Below are positions 57,326 through 64,000 of a DNA stretch of 64,000 bases, piece after piece. The stretch comes from Pseudarthrobacter raffinosi (lineage in GTDB: Bacteria; Actinomycetota; Actinomycetes; Actinomycetales; Micrococcaceae). Both the position numbers and the translations under genes were made by a program. The notes under the pieces were generated by a model that saw only the letters and a list, made by a program, of their open reading frames with translations, searched no databases and was not told the origin of the DNA. Position 1 is the stretch's first letter. Each line of letters opens with the position of its first letter. The DNA is taken from positions 113,134 to 177,133 of the forward strand of contig NZ_JAMXBH010000007.1 of assembly GCF_023913735.1 (NCBI RefSeq), given 5' to 3'.

Positions 57326-57441
57326 GGTGTGACTGCCTTTCTCATTGCTTGGGGCATCTACGGCGAGCGTAGCAAGCAACCAGAGTCTCTAACTCAAATC
57401 GAGCCTGAGCATAAGATACTCTCGGGCTCGAGGCGCCTCGC

Positions 57442-57466
57442 GGCTCCGCCAGATGTAGGCGGAGCC
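57442..57466. terminator. Hairpin downstream of msrB
   Basis: Perfect 9-bp stem GGCTCCGCC/GGCGGAGCC with a 7-nt loop, 14 nt beyond the msrB stop; no T-run. Confidence 0.5.
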
Positions 57467-57479
57467 ACGGCTGGCGGAC

Positions 57480-57989
57480 TCAGGACTTCGTGGATTCTTC
57501 CCCCGCAGCGCCGCGCGGCACCAGTTTCAGGGACACCGAATTGATGCAGAAGCGCTGGTCCGTGGGCGTGCCGTAGCCCTCACCCTCAAATACGTGGCCC
57601 AGGTGTGAATCACAGTGCGCGCACCGTACCTCCACCCGCTTCATGCCGAGCGTCCGGTCGTGGATGTAACGGACGGTGCCCTCGGCGAGCGGTGCCCAGA
57701 AGGATGGCCAGCCACAATGCGAGTCGAATTTTTCGTTGCTCCGGAAGAGCTCGGTGCCACAGGCACGGCATTGGTAGACACCCTCCGTATGGGTGTCCAC
57801 GTACTCGCCGGTGAAGGGGCGCTCCGTACCCGCCTGCCGCAACACGTGGTACTCCTCCGGCGTGAGTTCCTGCCGCCACTCGGCGTCGGATTTCCGGTAG
57901 GCGGGTTCCGCAGCGACGGCGTCGGCAGCCGGAACGGGGACGGAATCCGTGGCCTTGTTCTCGAAGATGCTCTTACCAAAGATGCTCAT
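57480..57989 (-). CDS. msrB: Peptide-methionine (R)-S-oxide reductase
   Basis: 169 residues. Zinc Cys pairs C74/C77 (CRAC) and C123/C126 (CAHC), HCGWPSFWAP, and catalytic Cys148 in RFCINSVSL. It reduces R-methionine sulfoxide in proteins. The N-terminal 35 residues are an extra low-complexity extension, the C-terminus is short and charged. It follows the unknown 163-residue gene by 14 nt, likely one transcript. No signal peptide, so cytoplasmic. Confidence 0.95.
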   Translation of the reverse strand: MSIFGKSIFENKATDSVPVPAADAVAAEPAYRKSDAEWRQELTPEEYHVLRQAGTERPFTGEYVDTHTEGVYQCRACGTELFRSNEKFDSHCGWPSFWAPLAEGTVRYIHDRTLGMKRVEVRCAHCDSHLGHVFEGEGYGTPTDQRFCINSVSLKLVPRGAAGEESTKS

Positions 57990-58003
57990 AGTCAGCTCAA
58001 CGC

Positions 58004-58495
58004 TCAGGAGTCGCCGATAAATCCCGAACCGGCATACAGGTGGAGCACGGGGAGCCCCAACTGGTCCTGGGCTTTGTTGGCCCAGTCCGTGTGGAACGTA
58101 TCCGCAACTGCGTGGGGACGGGTGATCACCACTGCCTGGGCTGCGCCGAGTTCCTTGACCTTGGCAACGAGGCCTTTAACGGCCCCGCCGTCCACTACCT
58201 CGCCCGTTACCCCTGCGCCCAGCCCCTCCAAGGCGGCAAGCGAGACGGACAGTGTCTCTGCAGCCTCGGCCCGTTCAACGGTGGGGTCCGGGGCGTGGGC
58301 GGTCAGTTCGCGGAACGCCTTAGCAACGTCCAGCAGGGAGAGATTCTCAAGGAAATCCACCAGCAGATGCCGTTCAGTGTTCCCTGGAACCAGCAGGACA
58401 AGGGGAGTGTCCTGCCCGTCCACCAGGCGTTCTATGTTGACGCGGTCGTCCGCGCCCAGGGGTTCTTCGGTCAGGATGACGATTGGATCGCTCAT
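58004..58495 (-). CDS. Conserved hypothetical protein, alpha/beta
   Basis: 163 residues, not recognised with certainty. Pattern of short strands and helices: VILTEEPLG, PLVLLVPGNTERHLLVDFLENLSLLDV, and AQAVVITRPHAVADTFHTDWANKAQ with LPVLHLYAGSG at the end. This alternation resembles a Rossmann-like or universal-stress-like fold. Upstream of msrB, possibly cotranscribed. ATG with TAGGCT 6 nt upstream and no ribosome binding site. No membrane helix. Confidence 0.7.
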   Translation of the reverse strand: MSDPIVILTEEPLGADDRVNIERLVDGQDTPLVLLVPGNTERHLLVDFLENLSLLDVAKAFRELTAHAPDPTVERAEAAETLSVSLAALEGLGAGVTGEVVDGGAVKGLVAKVKELGAAQAVVITRPHAVADTFHTDWANKAQDQLGLPVLHLYAGSGFIGDS

Positions 58496-58501
58496 GGCAT
58501 C

Positions 58502-58507
58502 AGCCTA
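58502..58507 (-). promoter_or_regulatory. -10 element for leaderless mRNA of unknown gene and msrB
   Basis: TAGGCT on the minus strand, 6 nt before the ATG at 58495. Confidence 0.55.
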
Positions 58508-58639
58508 GTCGTGCGCACCGGCGCCTGCATCCATTTGGGCCGCACGGTGCACGCGGTGTCATGAGCGCGGCGTCCCCGGGGCCGGCAGAATTCCGATGCC
58601 ACGTGCCGGACGGAATATGGTCAACCCGTCTGCGGCAGT

Positions 58640-58645
58640 AAGAAT
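58640..58645 (+). promoter_or_regulatory. Weak -10 element for alpha/beta hydrolase
   Basis: AAGAAT (in TAAGAAT), 6 nt before the ATG at 58652. Confidence 0.35.
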
Positions 58646-58651
58646 GGTTCC

Positions 58652-59917
58652 ATGGCACCTTCCACGCGCACCTCCACGTTGACGGCGGCAGTTCCGACCC
58701 AGGCCGACGGCCGTATGTCGCTGCGCGCCAAATGGGCGCTCGGCGGCGTCATTGGCGGCGGGGCCCTTGCCGGCCTGCTGGCCACCGGCTCCTCCGCGCT
58801 GGCGCTCTATTTTGCCCGGCGTGTGATCACTCCCGTCCGGCAGCGGACGGCGGACCAGGAAGTCCTCGCCGTGCTCCGGGAAGGGGGCGGCCGCCAGGTC
58901 ATCCTGACAGCCACTCCAGAGACCACGGTGGAGGGTGTCTATGGGTTGTTTTTCGACGGCGGGAAGGGGCACGCCCGGATCGGGCGGATTGTGTCCTATT
59001 CGCCGGCGGACGGCACGGTCCTGCGCGAAGTGGAAGCCGTCTATGCCGGCGATCTTGATACGGCCCGCCGCGGATGGTGGAGCGGTGCGCTCTACCCGGA
59101 TCCCGCCACCGCCGGCTTTGCGGCGGAGGACGTGCAGATCGACGTCGACGGCGGCACGGCACCGGCGTGGCTGGTCCGGGCCGGCGGGACGTCCCGGACC
59201 TGGGCAATCATGGTTCACGGCCGCGGGGCAACCCGCCAGGAGGCTCTCCGGGCGGTCAGCCCAGCCCTCGAACTGGGGCTCACCAGCCTGCTTGTCTCGT
59301 ACCGGAACGACGGGTTGGCGCCATCGGCCGAGGACGGCCGGTACGGCCTGGGATCCACGGAATGGCACGACATAGAGGCCGCCATCGAGTTCGCCCTGGC
59401 CAACGGCGCCGAGGAAATTGTTCTCTTCGGCTGGTCCATGGGCGGCGCCATCTGCCTGCAGACGGCCGATCTCTCGCCGAACCGTCACCTGATCCGGGCC
59501 ATGGTCCTGGACGCGCCCGTCATCAACTGGGTCAATGTGCTGGCCCACCATGCGCAGATCAACCGCATACCGTCCCTCGTTGGCCGCTACGGGCAACTGA
59601 TGCTGGGCCACCCCGTGGGCCGCAGGCTCACCGGCCTGGCAGCACCCGTGGACCTCAAAGCCATGGACTGGGTGGCGCGCGCCGTGGAAGTCCGGACGCC
59701 CACCCTGATCATCCACAGCGTTGATGACGAGTACGTTCCCTATGAACCCTCCGCCCTTCTGGCGGAGCGGAATCCGGACATGGTCACGTTCGAAACGTTC
59801 AACCACGCCAGGCACACCAAGGAATGGAATGTCGATCCCGAACGCTGGGAGAACCTGATCAAGGCGTGGCTCCGGCCGCAGTTGGCTCCGCGGCTCAACC
59901 CAGGGCAGCACCGCTAA
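58652..59917 (+). CDS. Membrane-anchored alpha/beta hydrolase
   Basis: 421 residues. One membrane helix at about 29-54 (ALGGVIGGGALAGLLATG), then a domain of about 110 residues and an alpha/beta hydrolase domain from about 170: VHGRGATRQEA (oxyanion), nucleophile Ser in FGWSMGGA near 262, Asp in HSVDDEYVP near 354, His in HARHTKEW near 386. A complete triad; esterase or peptidase activity is likely, substrate unknown. The first 20 residues are cytoplasmic and the catalytic domain probably outside. Convergent with ybaK; the two overlap by 4 bp. Confidence 0.85.
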   Translation: MAPSTRTSTLTAAVPTQADGRMSLRAKWALGGVIGGGALAGLLATGSSALALYFARRVITPVRQRTADQEVLAVLREGGGRQVILTATPETTVEGVYGLFFDGGKGHARIGRIVSYSPADGTVLREVEAVYAGDLDTARRGWWSGALYPDPATAGFAAEDVQIDVDGGTAPAWLVRAGGTSRTWAIMVHGRGATRQEALRAVSPALELGLTSLLVSYRNDGLAPSAEDGRYGLGSTEWHDIEAAIEFALANGAEEIVLFGWSMGGAICLQTADLSPNRHLIRAMVLDAPVINWVNVLAHHAQINRIPSLVGRYGQLMLGHPVGRRLTGLAAPVDLKAMDWVARAVEVRTPTLIIHSVDDEYVPYEPSALLAERNPDMVTFETFNHARHTKEWNVDPERWENLIKAWLRPQLAPRLNPGQHR

Positions 59918-60411
59918 AGTGTGCGCGTGCCGATGGCGGCTGTCACCGCGGACGTCAGCCGGATGAGGTCAGCCGGTGCAAGCTCAACGTCCAGGCCGCG
60001 TTTGCCACCGGAAACCAGCATCGTCCCCAGATTGAGGGCGCTGCTGTCCACCACCGTGGGCGATGACTGGCGCTGGCCAAACGGCGAGATCCCGCCCAGG
60101 ACGTAGCCGGTGCGGCGTTCAGCAGCCGCAGGGTCTGCCATCGAAGCCTTCCTGGCGCCCAGGGCGGCCGCGAATGCCTTCAGGTCAAGGCTTCCGCTGA
60201 CCGGCACAACCGCCACGGCCAGCCGCCCTTCCACTTCCACCATGAGGGTTTTGAAGACCGACTCCGGAGCGATGCCCAGGGCTTCGGCGGCTTCTGTGCC
60301 GTAGCTGGCCGCGGAAGGATCGTGGGCATACGGATGCAGCACAAACGGAACGCCGGCAGCAGCCAGGGCGGCTGTGGCCGGCGTTCCGTTTGAAGAACTC
60401 TTGCGTCCCAA
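59914..60411 (-). CDS. ybaK: Cys-tRNA(Pro)/Cys-tRNA(Cys) deacylase YbaK
   Basis: 165 residues. YbaK/INS-type editing domain: PFVLHPYAHDP, VFKTLMVEVEGRLAVAVVPVSG with the key Lys, RTGYVLGGISPFGQ and the terminal LNLGTMLVSGGKRGLDVELAPADL. It removes Cys wrongly attached to tRNA-Pro. TTG start at 60411, preceded by AGGAAA at a rather long distance. 32 nt after sufE. Cytoplasmic. Confidence 0.92.
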   Translation of the reverse strand: MGRKSSSNGTPATAALAAAGVPFVLHPYAHDPSAASYGTEAAEALGIAPESVFKTLMVEVEGRLAVAVVPVSGSLDLKAFAAALGARKASMADPAAAERRTGYVLGGISPFGQRQSSPTVVDSSALNLGTMLVSGGKRGLDVELAPADLIRLTSAVTAAIGTRTL

Positions 60412-60443
60412 AGCGTTCAGTTTCCTGTTAGGAGGTCAGCTGA

Positions 60444-60905
60444 TCAGGACGCAAGCCGGGACGTAGCGGCGACCTTGCGTTTGATCCGTCCCAGCATGGC
60501 GGTCATGCCACGCATCCGCAGTGGCGTGATGGCCCGCGTCAGGCCCAGCAGCTCCGGCATATCGTCCGGCACCGCCAGGATTTCAGCGGCGCTGAGTCCG
60601 TCGAGCCCCTCGTGGAGCACGCCAGCGAAACCCCGCGTGGTGGGGGCTTCCGGTGGCGCCTTGAAGTAGAGCCGAACGGCGTCGGCCGGGCCGGCGTCGT
60701 TCTTTTCCGTTTCAATCGTCAGGAACAGCGGCGACTGGCATTCCACCACCTGCTCCAGGAGCTCGGGGTGGTCCTTCAGCCGGTCAGGCAACTCCGGCAG
60801 TTCGCGCGAGAACTCAAGCAGCAGCTGAAGCCGATCGGGTTCGGTCAGGGCCTGGAAGTCATCGACGATTTCCGCCAATGCGGCGGGCAGGTCATGTGTA
60901 GTCAT
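60444..60905 (-). CDS. sufE: SufE family sulfur acceptor protein
   Basis: 153 residues. SufE fold with LQLLLEFSRELPELPDRL and Cys56 in VVECQSPLFLTIE, the persulfide-carrying Cys of the family (GCQS in E. coli). FAGVLHEGLDGLSAAEIL matches the second conserved helix. Located 10 nt after sseA, the same pairing as in mycobacteria, so it probably takes sulfur from the rhodanese. TAAACT lies 7 nt before the ATG and overlaps the sseA stop codon. Cytoplasmic. Confidence 0.9.
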   Translation of the reverse strand: MTTHDLPAALAEIVDDFQALTEPDRLQLLLEFSRELPELPDRLKDHPELLEQVVECQSPLFLTIETEKNDAGPADAVRLYFKAPPEAPTTRGFAGVLHEGLDGLSAAEILAVPDDMPELLGLTRAITPLRMRGMTAMLGRIKRKVAATSRLAS

Positions 60906-60915
60906 CTGTTCCAGT

Positions 60916-61827
60916 TTACGCCGGGACCGTGCCGCGTTCCGTGCCCTTGGCGATGGGAACACGGACGGCGTTGCCCCACTCGGTCCAGGAGCCGTCGTAG
61001 TTCCGGACAGTGTCAAAGCCCAGCAGGTACTTGAGCGCGAACCAGGTGTGGCTGGAACGCTCGCCGATGCGGCAGTAGGCCACCACGTCATCGCCGGCGG
61101 TCAGCCCGGCCTCGCCCAGGTAGAGGGCCTCGAGCTCTTCCCGGCTGCGGTACGTTCCGTCCGGCGCAGCGGCGCGCGCCCAGGGGATGGATGCTGCCGT
61201 GGGAATGTGGCCGCCGCGGAGCGCTCCTTCCTCCGGGTAGGCCGGCATGTGGGTCCGCTGGCCGGTGTATTCCTCGGGGGAGCGGACGTCAATGAGCGGC
61301 TTGCCGAAGTGTGCCAGCACATCTTCCTTGAACGCGCGGATGGGGGCGTCGTTGCGCTCCACCACCGGGTAGTCGCCGGGCGTCGGGGAGGTCCGCTCCG
61401 TGGTCAGGTCGCGGCCTTCGGCGATCCACTTGTCCCGGCCGCCGTCGAGCAGCCGGACATCCTCGTGGCCGAACAGCGTAAAGACCCAGAGCGCATAGGC
61501 GGCCCACCAGTTGGACTTGTCGCCATAGATGACCACGGTGGTGTCGCGCGAGATGCCCTTGGCGGCGGCCAGGGCGGCAAACGCCTCGCCGCCCACGTAA
61601 TCGCGGGTCACGTCATCGTTGAGGTCCGTGTGCCAGTCGATCTTGACTGATCCGGGGATATGGCCGGTCTCGTAGAGGAGGACGTCCTCGTCGGATTCGA
61701 CCACGACAAGGTTTCCGTCCGCCAAGGCGCCGCTTTGGAGGGCGGCTGCGAGCCATTCGGTGGACACCAGGCGCTCCGGGCTGGCGTAGGCGGCGAACTT
61801 CTCGTTCTGTTCAACTGCGTAGGACAT
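60916..61827 (-). CDS. sseA: Thiosulfate/3-mercaptopyruvate sulfurtransferase
   Basis: 303 residues, two rhodanese domains. The N-terminal domain has GDKSNWWAA, Asp in place of the active Cys, so it is structural. The C-terminal domain carries catalytic Cys252 in [14 protein letters not shown], the loop usual for actinobacterial SseA/CysA. It moves sulfane sulfur to an acceptor, here most likely the adjacent SufE. AAAGG upstream of the ATG at 61827. Divergent from zapE over 214 nt. Cytoplasmic. Confidence 0.94.
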   Translation of the reverse strand: MSYAVEQNEKFAAYASPERLVSTEWLAAALQSGALADGNLVVVESDEDVLLYETGHIPGSVKIDWHTDLNDDVTRDYVGGEAFAALAAAKGISRDTTVVIYGDKSNWWAAYALWVFTLFGHEDVRLLDGGRDKWIAEGRDLTTERTSPTPGDYPVVERNDAPIRAFKEDVLAHFGKPLIDVRSPEEYTGQRTHMPAYPEEGALRGGHIPTAASIPWARAAAPDGTYRSREELEALYLGEAGLTAGDDVVAYCRIGERSSHTWFALKYLLGFDTVRNYDGSWTEWGNAVRVPIAKGTERGTVPA

Positions 61828-62041
61828 GGTGATGGCCTTTCACTGAGACACACGGCGGATGCTGTAGAAGGAAAACCTGCCTCCCACACTAGCCACGGCC
61901 GGCCGCCCTGTCCGCCTCTTTGTTAACAGTGGGAAATATGGCCTTCGTCACGCCGGGGCCCTTGCCGGCGCCATCGCGGGGGAGGCCAGTGCCATTGCCG
62001 GTATTCTTTCTGGGGACAACCCACCAGCAGAACGGACCACC

Positions 62042-63079
62042 TTGGTACAGATCGAACAGCTTGCCGCCCGCACTCCGGCGGTTTCGGTGGATGAGCTCCT
62101 CAAGGGTTTCTATCCGTCCGCACGGTTCGGCCAGGTCTCCTTTGCCAGCTACCGGCCGGACCCGAACCAGCCGTCCCAGGCGGCGGCGGTCAAGGGGCTG
62201 GAAGGGTTCGCCGGGGGAGTTGGAGCCGGCGACGGCGATGGCCTGTTCAAGAAGTTCTTCACCAAGAAGGTCGCTACCAGGGCGGGGATCTACCTCGACG
62301 GAGGATTCGGCGTCGGCAAAACCCACCTGTTGGCCTCGCTGTGGCATGCCGCCCCGGGCCCCAAGGCCTTCGGCACGTTTGTGGAATACACCAACCTCGT
62401 GGGCGCCCTTTCCTTCCGCAAAACTGTTGAGGCACTGAGCCACTACAAGCTGGTGTGCATCGACGAATTTGAGCTGGATGATCCGGGTGACACCGTGCTG
62501 ATGTCCCGTTTGATGCGTGAACTGGCCGACGCCGGCGTCAAGCTGGCTGCCACGTCCAACACGCTGCCGGGTTCGCTGGGCGACGGCCGCTTTGCCGCCG
62601 TCGACTTTGCCCGTGAAATCCAGGTCCTGGCGGACCAGTTCGACGTCATCAGGATCGACGGCGAGGACTTCCGCCACCGTGGGCTGCCCGCCGCCCCGGC
62701 ACCGCTGAAGAACAGCCAGCTCGCCGCACAGATGAAGGCCGAGTTCGACGGCAAGACCGTGGCAGAGGACGAATTCAGTTCACTGATCGGCCACCTGGCC
62801 GGTGTCCACCCGAGCCGCTACCGGCAGCTCATCGACGGCATCGACGGCGTTGTGTGGCGCAACGTGGAGACCATCACCGAACAGGCCGTGGCGCTTCGCT
62901 TCGTTGTGTTGGCGGACCGCCTGTACGACAAGGATGTGCCCATCCTGGCCAGCGGCGTCCCCTTCGACAAGCTCTTCACGGACGAGATGATGCACGGCGG
63001 GTACACCAAGAAGTACTTCCGTGCGGTGTCCCGCCTGACTGCACTCGCCCGCGAGGGCCAGAACCACGAGCCGTCCTAG
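62042..63079 (+). CDS. zapE: Cell division protein ZapE (AFG1-like ATPase)
   Basis: 345 residues. P-loop GGFGVGKTH at 87-95, Walker B LVCIDEFELDD near 140, sensor region AATSNTLPG, and the C-terminal FDKLFTDEMMHGGYTKKYFRA typical of the family. In E. coli ZapE binds FtsZ at late division and under low oxygen; the actinobacterial role is not known. A TTG at 62042 is the most likely start since homology begins there, though no good ribosome binding site is seen. Terminator-like hairpin follows. Cytoplasmic. Confidence 0.88.
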   Translation: MVQIEQLAARTPAVSVDELLKGFYPSARFGQVSFASYRPDPNQPSQAAAVKGLEGFAGGVGAGDGDGLFKKFFTKKVATRAGIYLDGGFGVGKTHLLASLWHAAPGPKAFGTFVEYTNLVGALSFRKTVEALSHYKLVCIDEFELDDPGDTVLMSRLMRELADAGVKLAATSNTLPGSLGDGRFAAVDFAREIQVLADQFDVIRIDGEDFRHRGLPAAPAPLKNSQLAAQMKAEFDGKTVAEDEFSSLIGHLAGVHPSRYRQLIDGIDGVVWRNVETITEQAVALRFVVLADRLYDKDVPILASGVPFDKLFTDEMMHGGYTKKYFRAVSRLTALAREGQNHEPS

Positions 63080-63119
63080 GCATCGGCCGGGGAAGCCGGA
63101 CCATCAGTTAAACGCCAAA

Positions 63120-63153
63120 GGCGCGGGTGCCACCTCCCGGCGGGACCCGCGCC
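63120..63153. terminator. Hairpin between zapE and convergent small gene
   Basis: 9-bp stem GGCGCGGGT/ACCCGCGCC, 16-nt loop, 41 nt after zapE and 40 nt from the convergent stop. Probably serves both genes; T-run weak. Confidence 0.65.
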
Positions 63154-63192
63154 CCCTTGACGTGCTAGGGCAGTGCCCTGGCCAAATCCTTG

Positions 63193-63450
63193 TTACGGAG
63201 CCTTATCAACCGGCGGAACCGGGTTGACTGGCGGAGTCTGCTCGGTGGCAGGCGCTACGCCGGGTGTTCCGTCGTTCTTGTCAACGAGCTTGGAAGCGCC
63301 CTCCTGGACTTTGTCCACGTGACCGGTGTACTTACCGCCAGTCTTTGAGTCGACGAAATCGCCGGCTTTCGTGATGCCGTCCTTGATGGCCTGCTCGTTG
63401 CCGCGGATGAGACCCTGAGCCTTGCCCTTAAGATCGTCAATCAGTCCCAC
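63193..63450 (-). CDS. Small MT0933-type antitoxin-like protein
   Basis: 85 residues. Helical N-terminal half LIDDLKGKAQGLIRGNEQAI, with the DFVDSKTGGKYTGHVDKV motif of the Rv0909/MT0933 antitoxin-like family, and a proline-rich tail (about 25 residues). GTG at 63450 lies five nt after GGGAGG; an earlier GTG is too close to it. No toxin gene is adjacent, so a toxin-antitoxin role is doubtful; related proteins in actinobacteria are often CsbD-like stress proteins. Abundant Lys and Gly, no membrane helix. Confidence 0.75.
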   Translation of the reverse strand: MGLIDDLKGKAQGLIRGNEQAIKDGITKAGDFVDSKTGGKYTGHVDKVQEGASKLVDKNDGTPGVAPATEQTPPVNPVPPVDKAP

Positions 63451-63571
63451 GAGCACCTCCCTTCAATCGCGGAGCCAGTTCGCTCCTCCGCAACCGATCC
63501 TAGCCCTGTCTGCCGGGCGTGCCAAGGTGCTGTGACAAATGTTGTAAAGTCCGTGCGGCGTATCCGGGCAA

Positions 63572-63598
63572 TAAAAAAGCAGCTCACGGGGAGCTGCT
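63572..63598 (-). terminator. Intrinsic terminator of tRNA cluster
   Basis: On the minus strand AGCAGCTC-CCCGT-GAGCTGCT followed by TTTTTT. Lies 8 nt beyond the last tRNA-Val. Confidence 0.9.
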
Positions 63599-63605
63599 GT
63601 GTGTG

Positions 63606-63677
63606 TGGGCGATACTGGGATCGAACCAGTGACCTCTTCCGTGTCAGGGAAGCGCGCTACCGCTGCGCCAATCGCCC
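63606..63677 (-). tRNA. tRNA-Val (GAC)
   Basis: 72 nt. Complete cloverleaf: acceptor GGGCGAT/ATCGCCC, D arm GCGC, anticodon arm CTTCC-CTGACAC-GGAAG (anticodon GAC), T arm ACTGG-TTCGATC-CCAGT, discriminator A. CCA not encoded. Identical to the copy at 63856. Confidence 0.97.
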
Positions 63678-63721
63678 GGAACCGGAAGGCCGGCCATTTC
63701 GGATTTATTACTGGGGTAGAG

Positions 63722-63794
<73 letters not shown>

Positions 63795-63855
63795 GTATGA
63801 AGTACACCCTGGCCGGTGGCCAGAAGTACTGCATGAAGCAAGTTTCCTTGCTTGG

Positions 63856-63927
63856 TGGGCGATACTGGGATCGAACCAGTGACCTCTTCCGTGTCAGGGA
63901 AGCGCGCTACCGCTGCGCCAATCGCCC
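63856..63927 (-). tRNA. tRNA-Val (GAC), second copy
   Basis: 72 nt, identical to the copy at 63606-63677, anticodon GAC. The flanks of the two copies differ. Confidence 0.97.
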
Positions 63928-63966
63928 ATTTCGTCCGGCGTGAACCGGAATCCATGGTTTTCACCG

Positions 63967-64000
63967 AGGTGGGTACGGGATTCGAACCCGTGTGAACGGC
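63967..64000 (-). tRNA. Partial tRNA, probably tRNA-Cys (GCA)
   Basis: Only the 3' part is inside the window: 3' anticodon-stem end, variable loop, T arm ACGGG-TTCGAAT-CCCGT, acceptor ACCCACC and discriminator T. U73, the sequence and the usual actinobacterial Gly-Cys-Val grouping favour tRNA-Cys; the anticodon is beyond the edge. Confidence 0.7.

Overview
The window is ordinary chromosomal DNA from a high-GC Gram-positive actinobacterium, most likely a member of the Micrococcaceae close to Arthrobacter/Pseudarthrobacter. The reasons are a strong G/C bias at third codon positions, many GTG and TTG starts, many leaderless-looking promoters, actinobacteria-specific families (DUF3000, DUF3093, DUF3159, DUF3710, DUF4192, DUF4193, DUF5998, DUF6421, DUF7455, SepH), a housekeeping sigma factor with an acidic N-terminus, and a mycothione reductase remnant. 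I see no prophage, insertion sequence, CRISPR array, rRNA or replication origin. No stretch longer than about 270 bases lacks a gene.

Layout. 0-6.2 kb: the start of leucyl aminopeptidase, a PAC2 protein, an MFS carrier, a DUF4192 protein and the main sigma factor, ending in a strong terminator. 6.3-19.9 kb: a second type IIA topoisomerase (parE, parC, without a GyrA box) flanks a cytochrome bd island: a BlaI-type repressor and an M56 membrane protease divergent from cydA-cydB-cydDC, with three identical inverted repeats between them. 20-34.5 kb: a GNAT/acyl-CoA synthetase fusion, DUF5998, a phosphodiesterase, SepH, then a conserved actinobacterial block (DUF4193, DUF3093, dut, DUF3710, OB-fold, DUF3159, ceoC, ceoB, APC permease, TRAM RNA methyltransferase) in the order I recall from Mycobacterium tuberculosis. 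34.7-39.6 kb: aconitase and dxs.

39.6-51.9 kb is a more variable insert before the block resumes with RNase D and DUF3000. It holds DUF402 plus an unknown protein, an aldo/keto reductase, a nucleoside hydrolase, a mycothione reductase broken by several internal deletions, a phosphotransferase, a complete ECF importer (S, T, fused AA) behind a leader that can hide its own ribosome binding site, and a fadA-fadB beta-oxidation pair whose promoter lies inside a perfect 34-bp palindrome. 54-63.5 kb carries threonine aldolase, a DUF6421/SDR pair, MsrB, a membrane-anchored hydrolase, YbaK, the SufE/SseA sulfur pair, ZapE and a small antitoxin-like protein. The end is a tRNA cluster: two identical tRNA-Val(GAC), one tRNA-Gly(GCC) and the 3' part of a probable tRNA-Cys.

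How the parts work together: respiration under low oxygen or poisoning (cydABDC with its own repressor/protease switch), central carbon and isoprenoid supply (acnA, dxs), fatty acid oxidation, thiol and sulfur redox (MsrB, SseA/SufE, lost Mtr), and cell division or chromosome handling (SepH, ParC/ParE, ZapE). The most notable regulatory signals are the three cyd operators, the ECF leader, the fad palindrome, and a recurring -10-like hexamer placed exactly 6 nt before the start codon of many genes.
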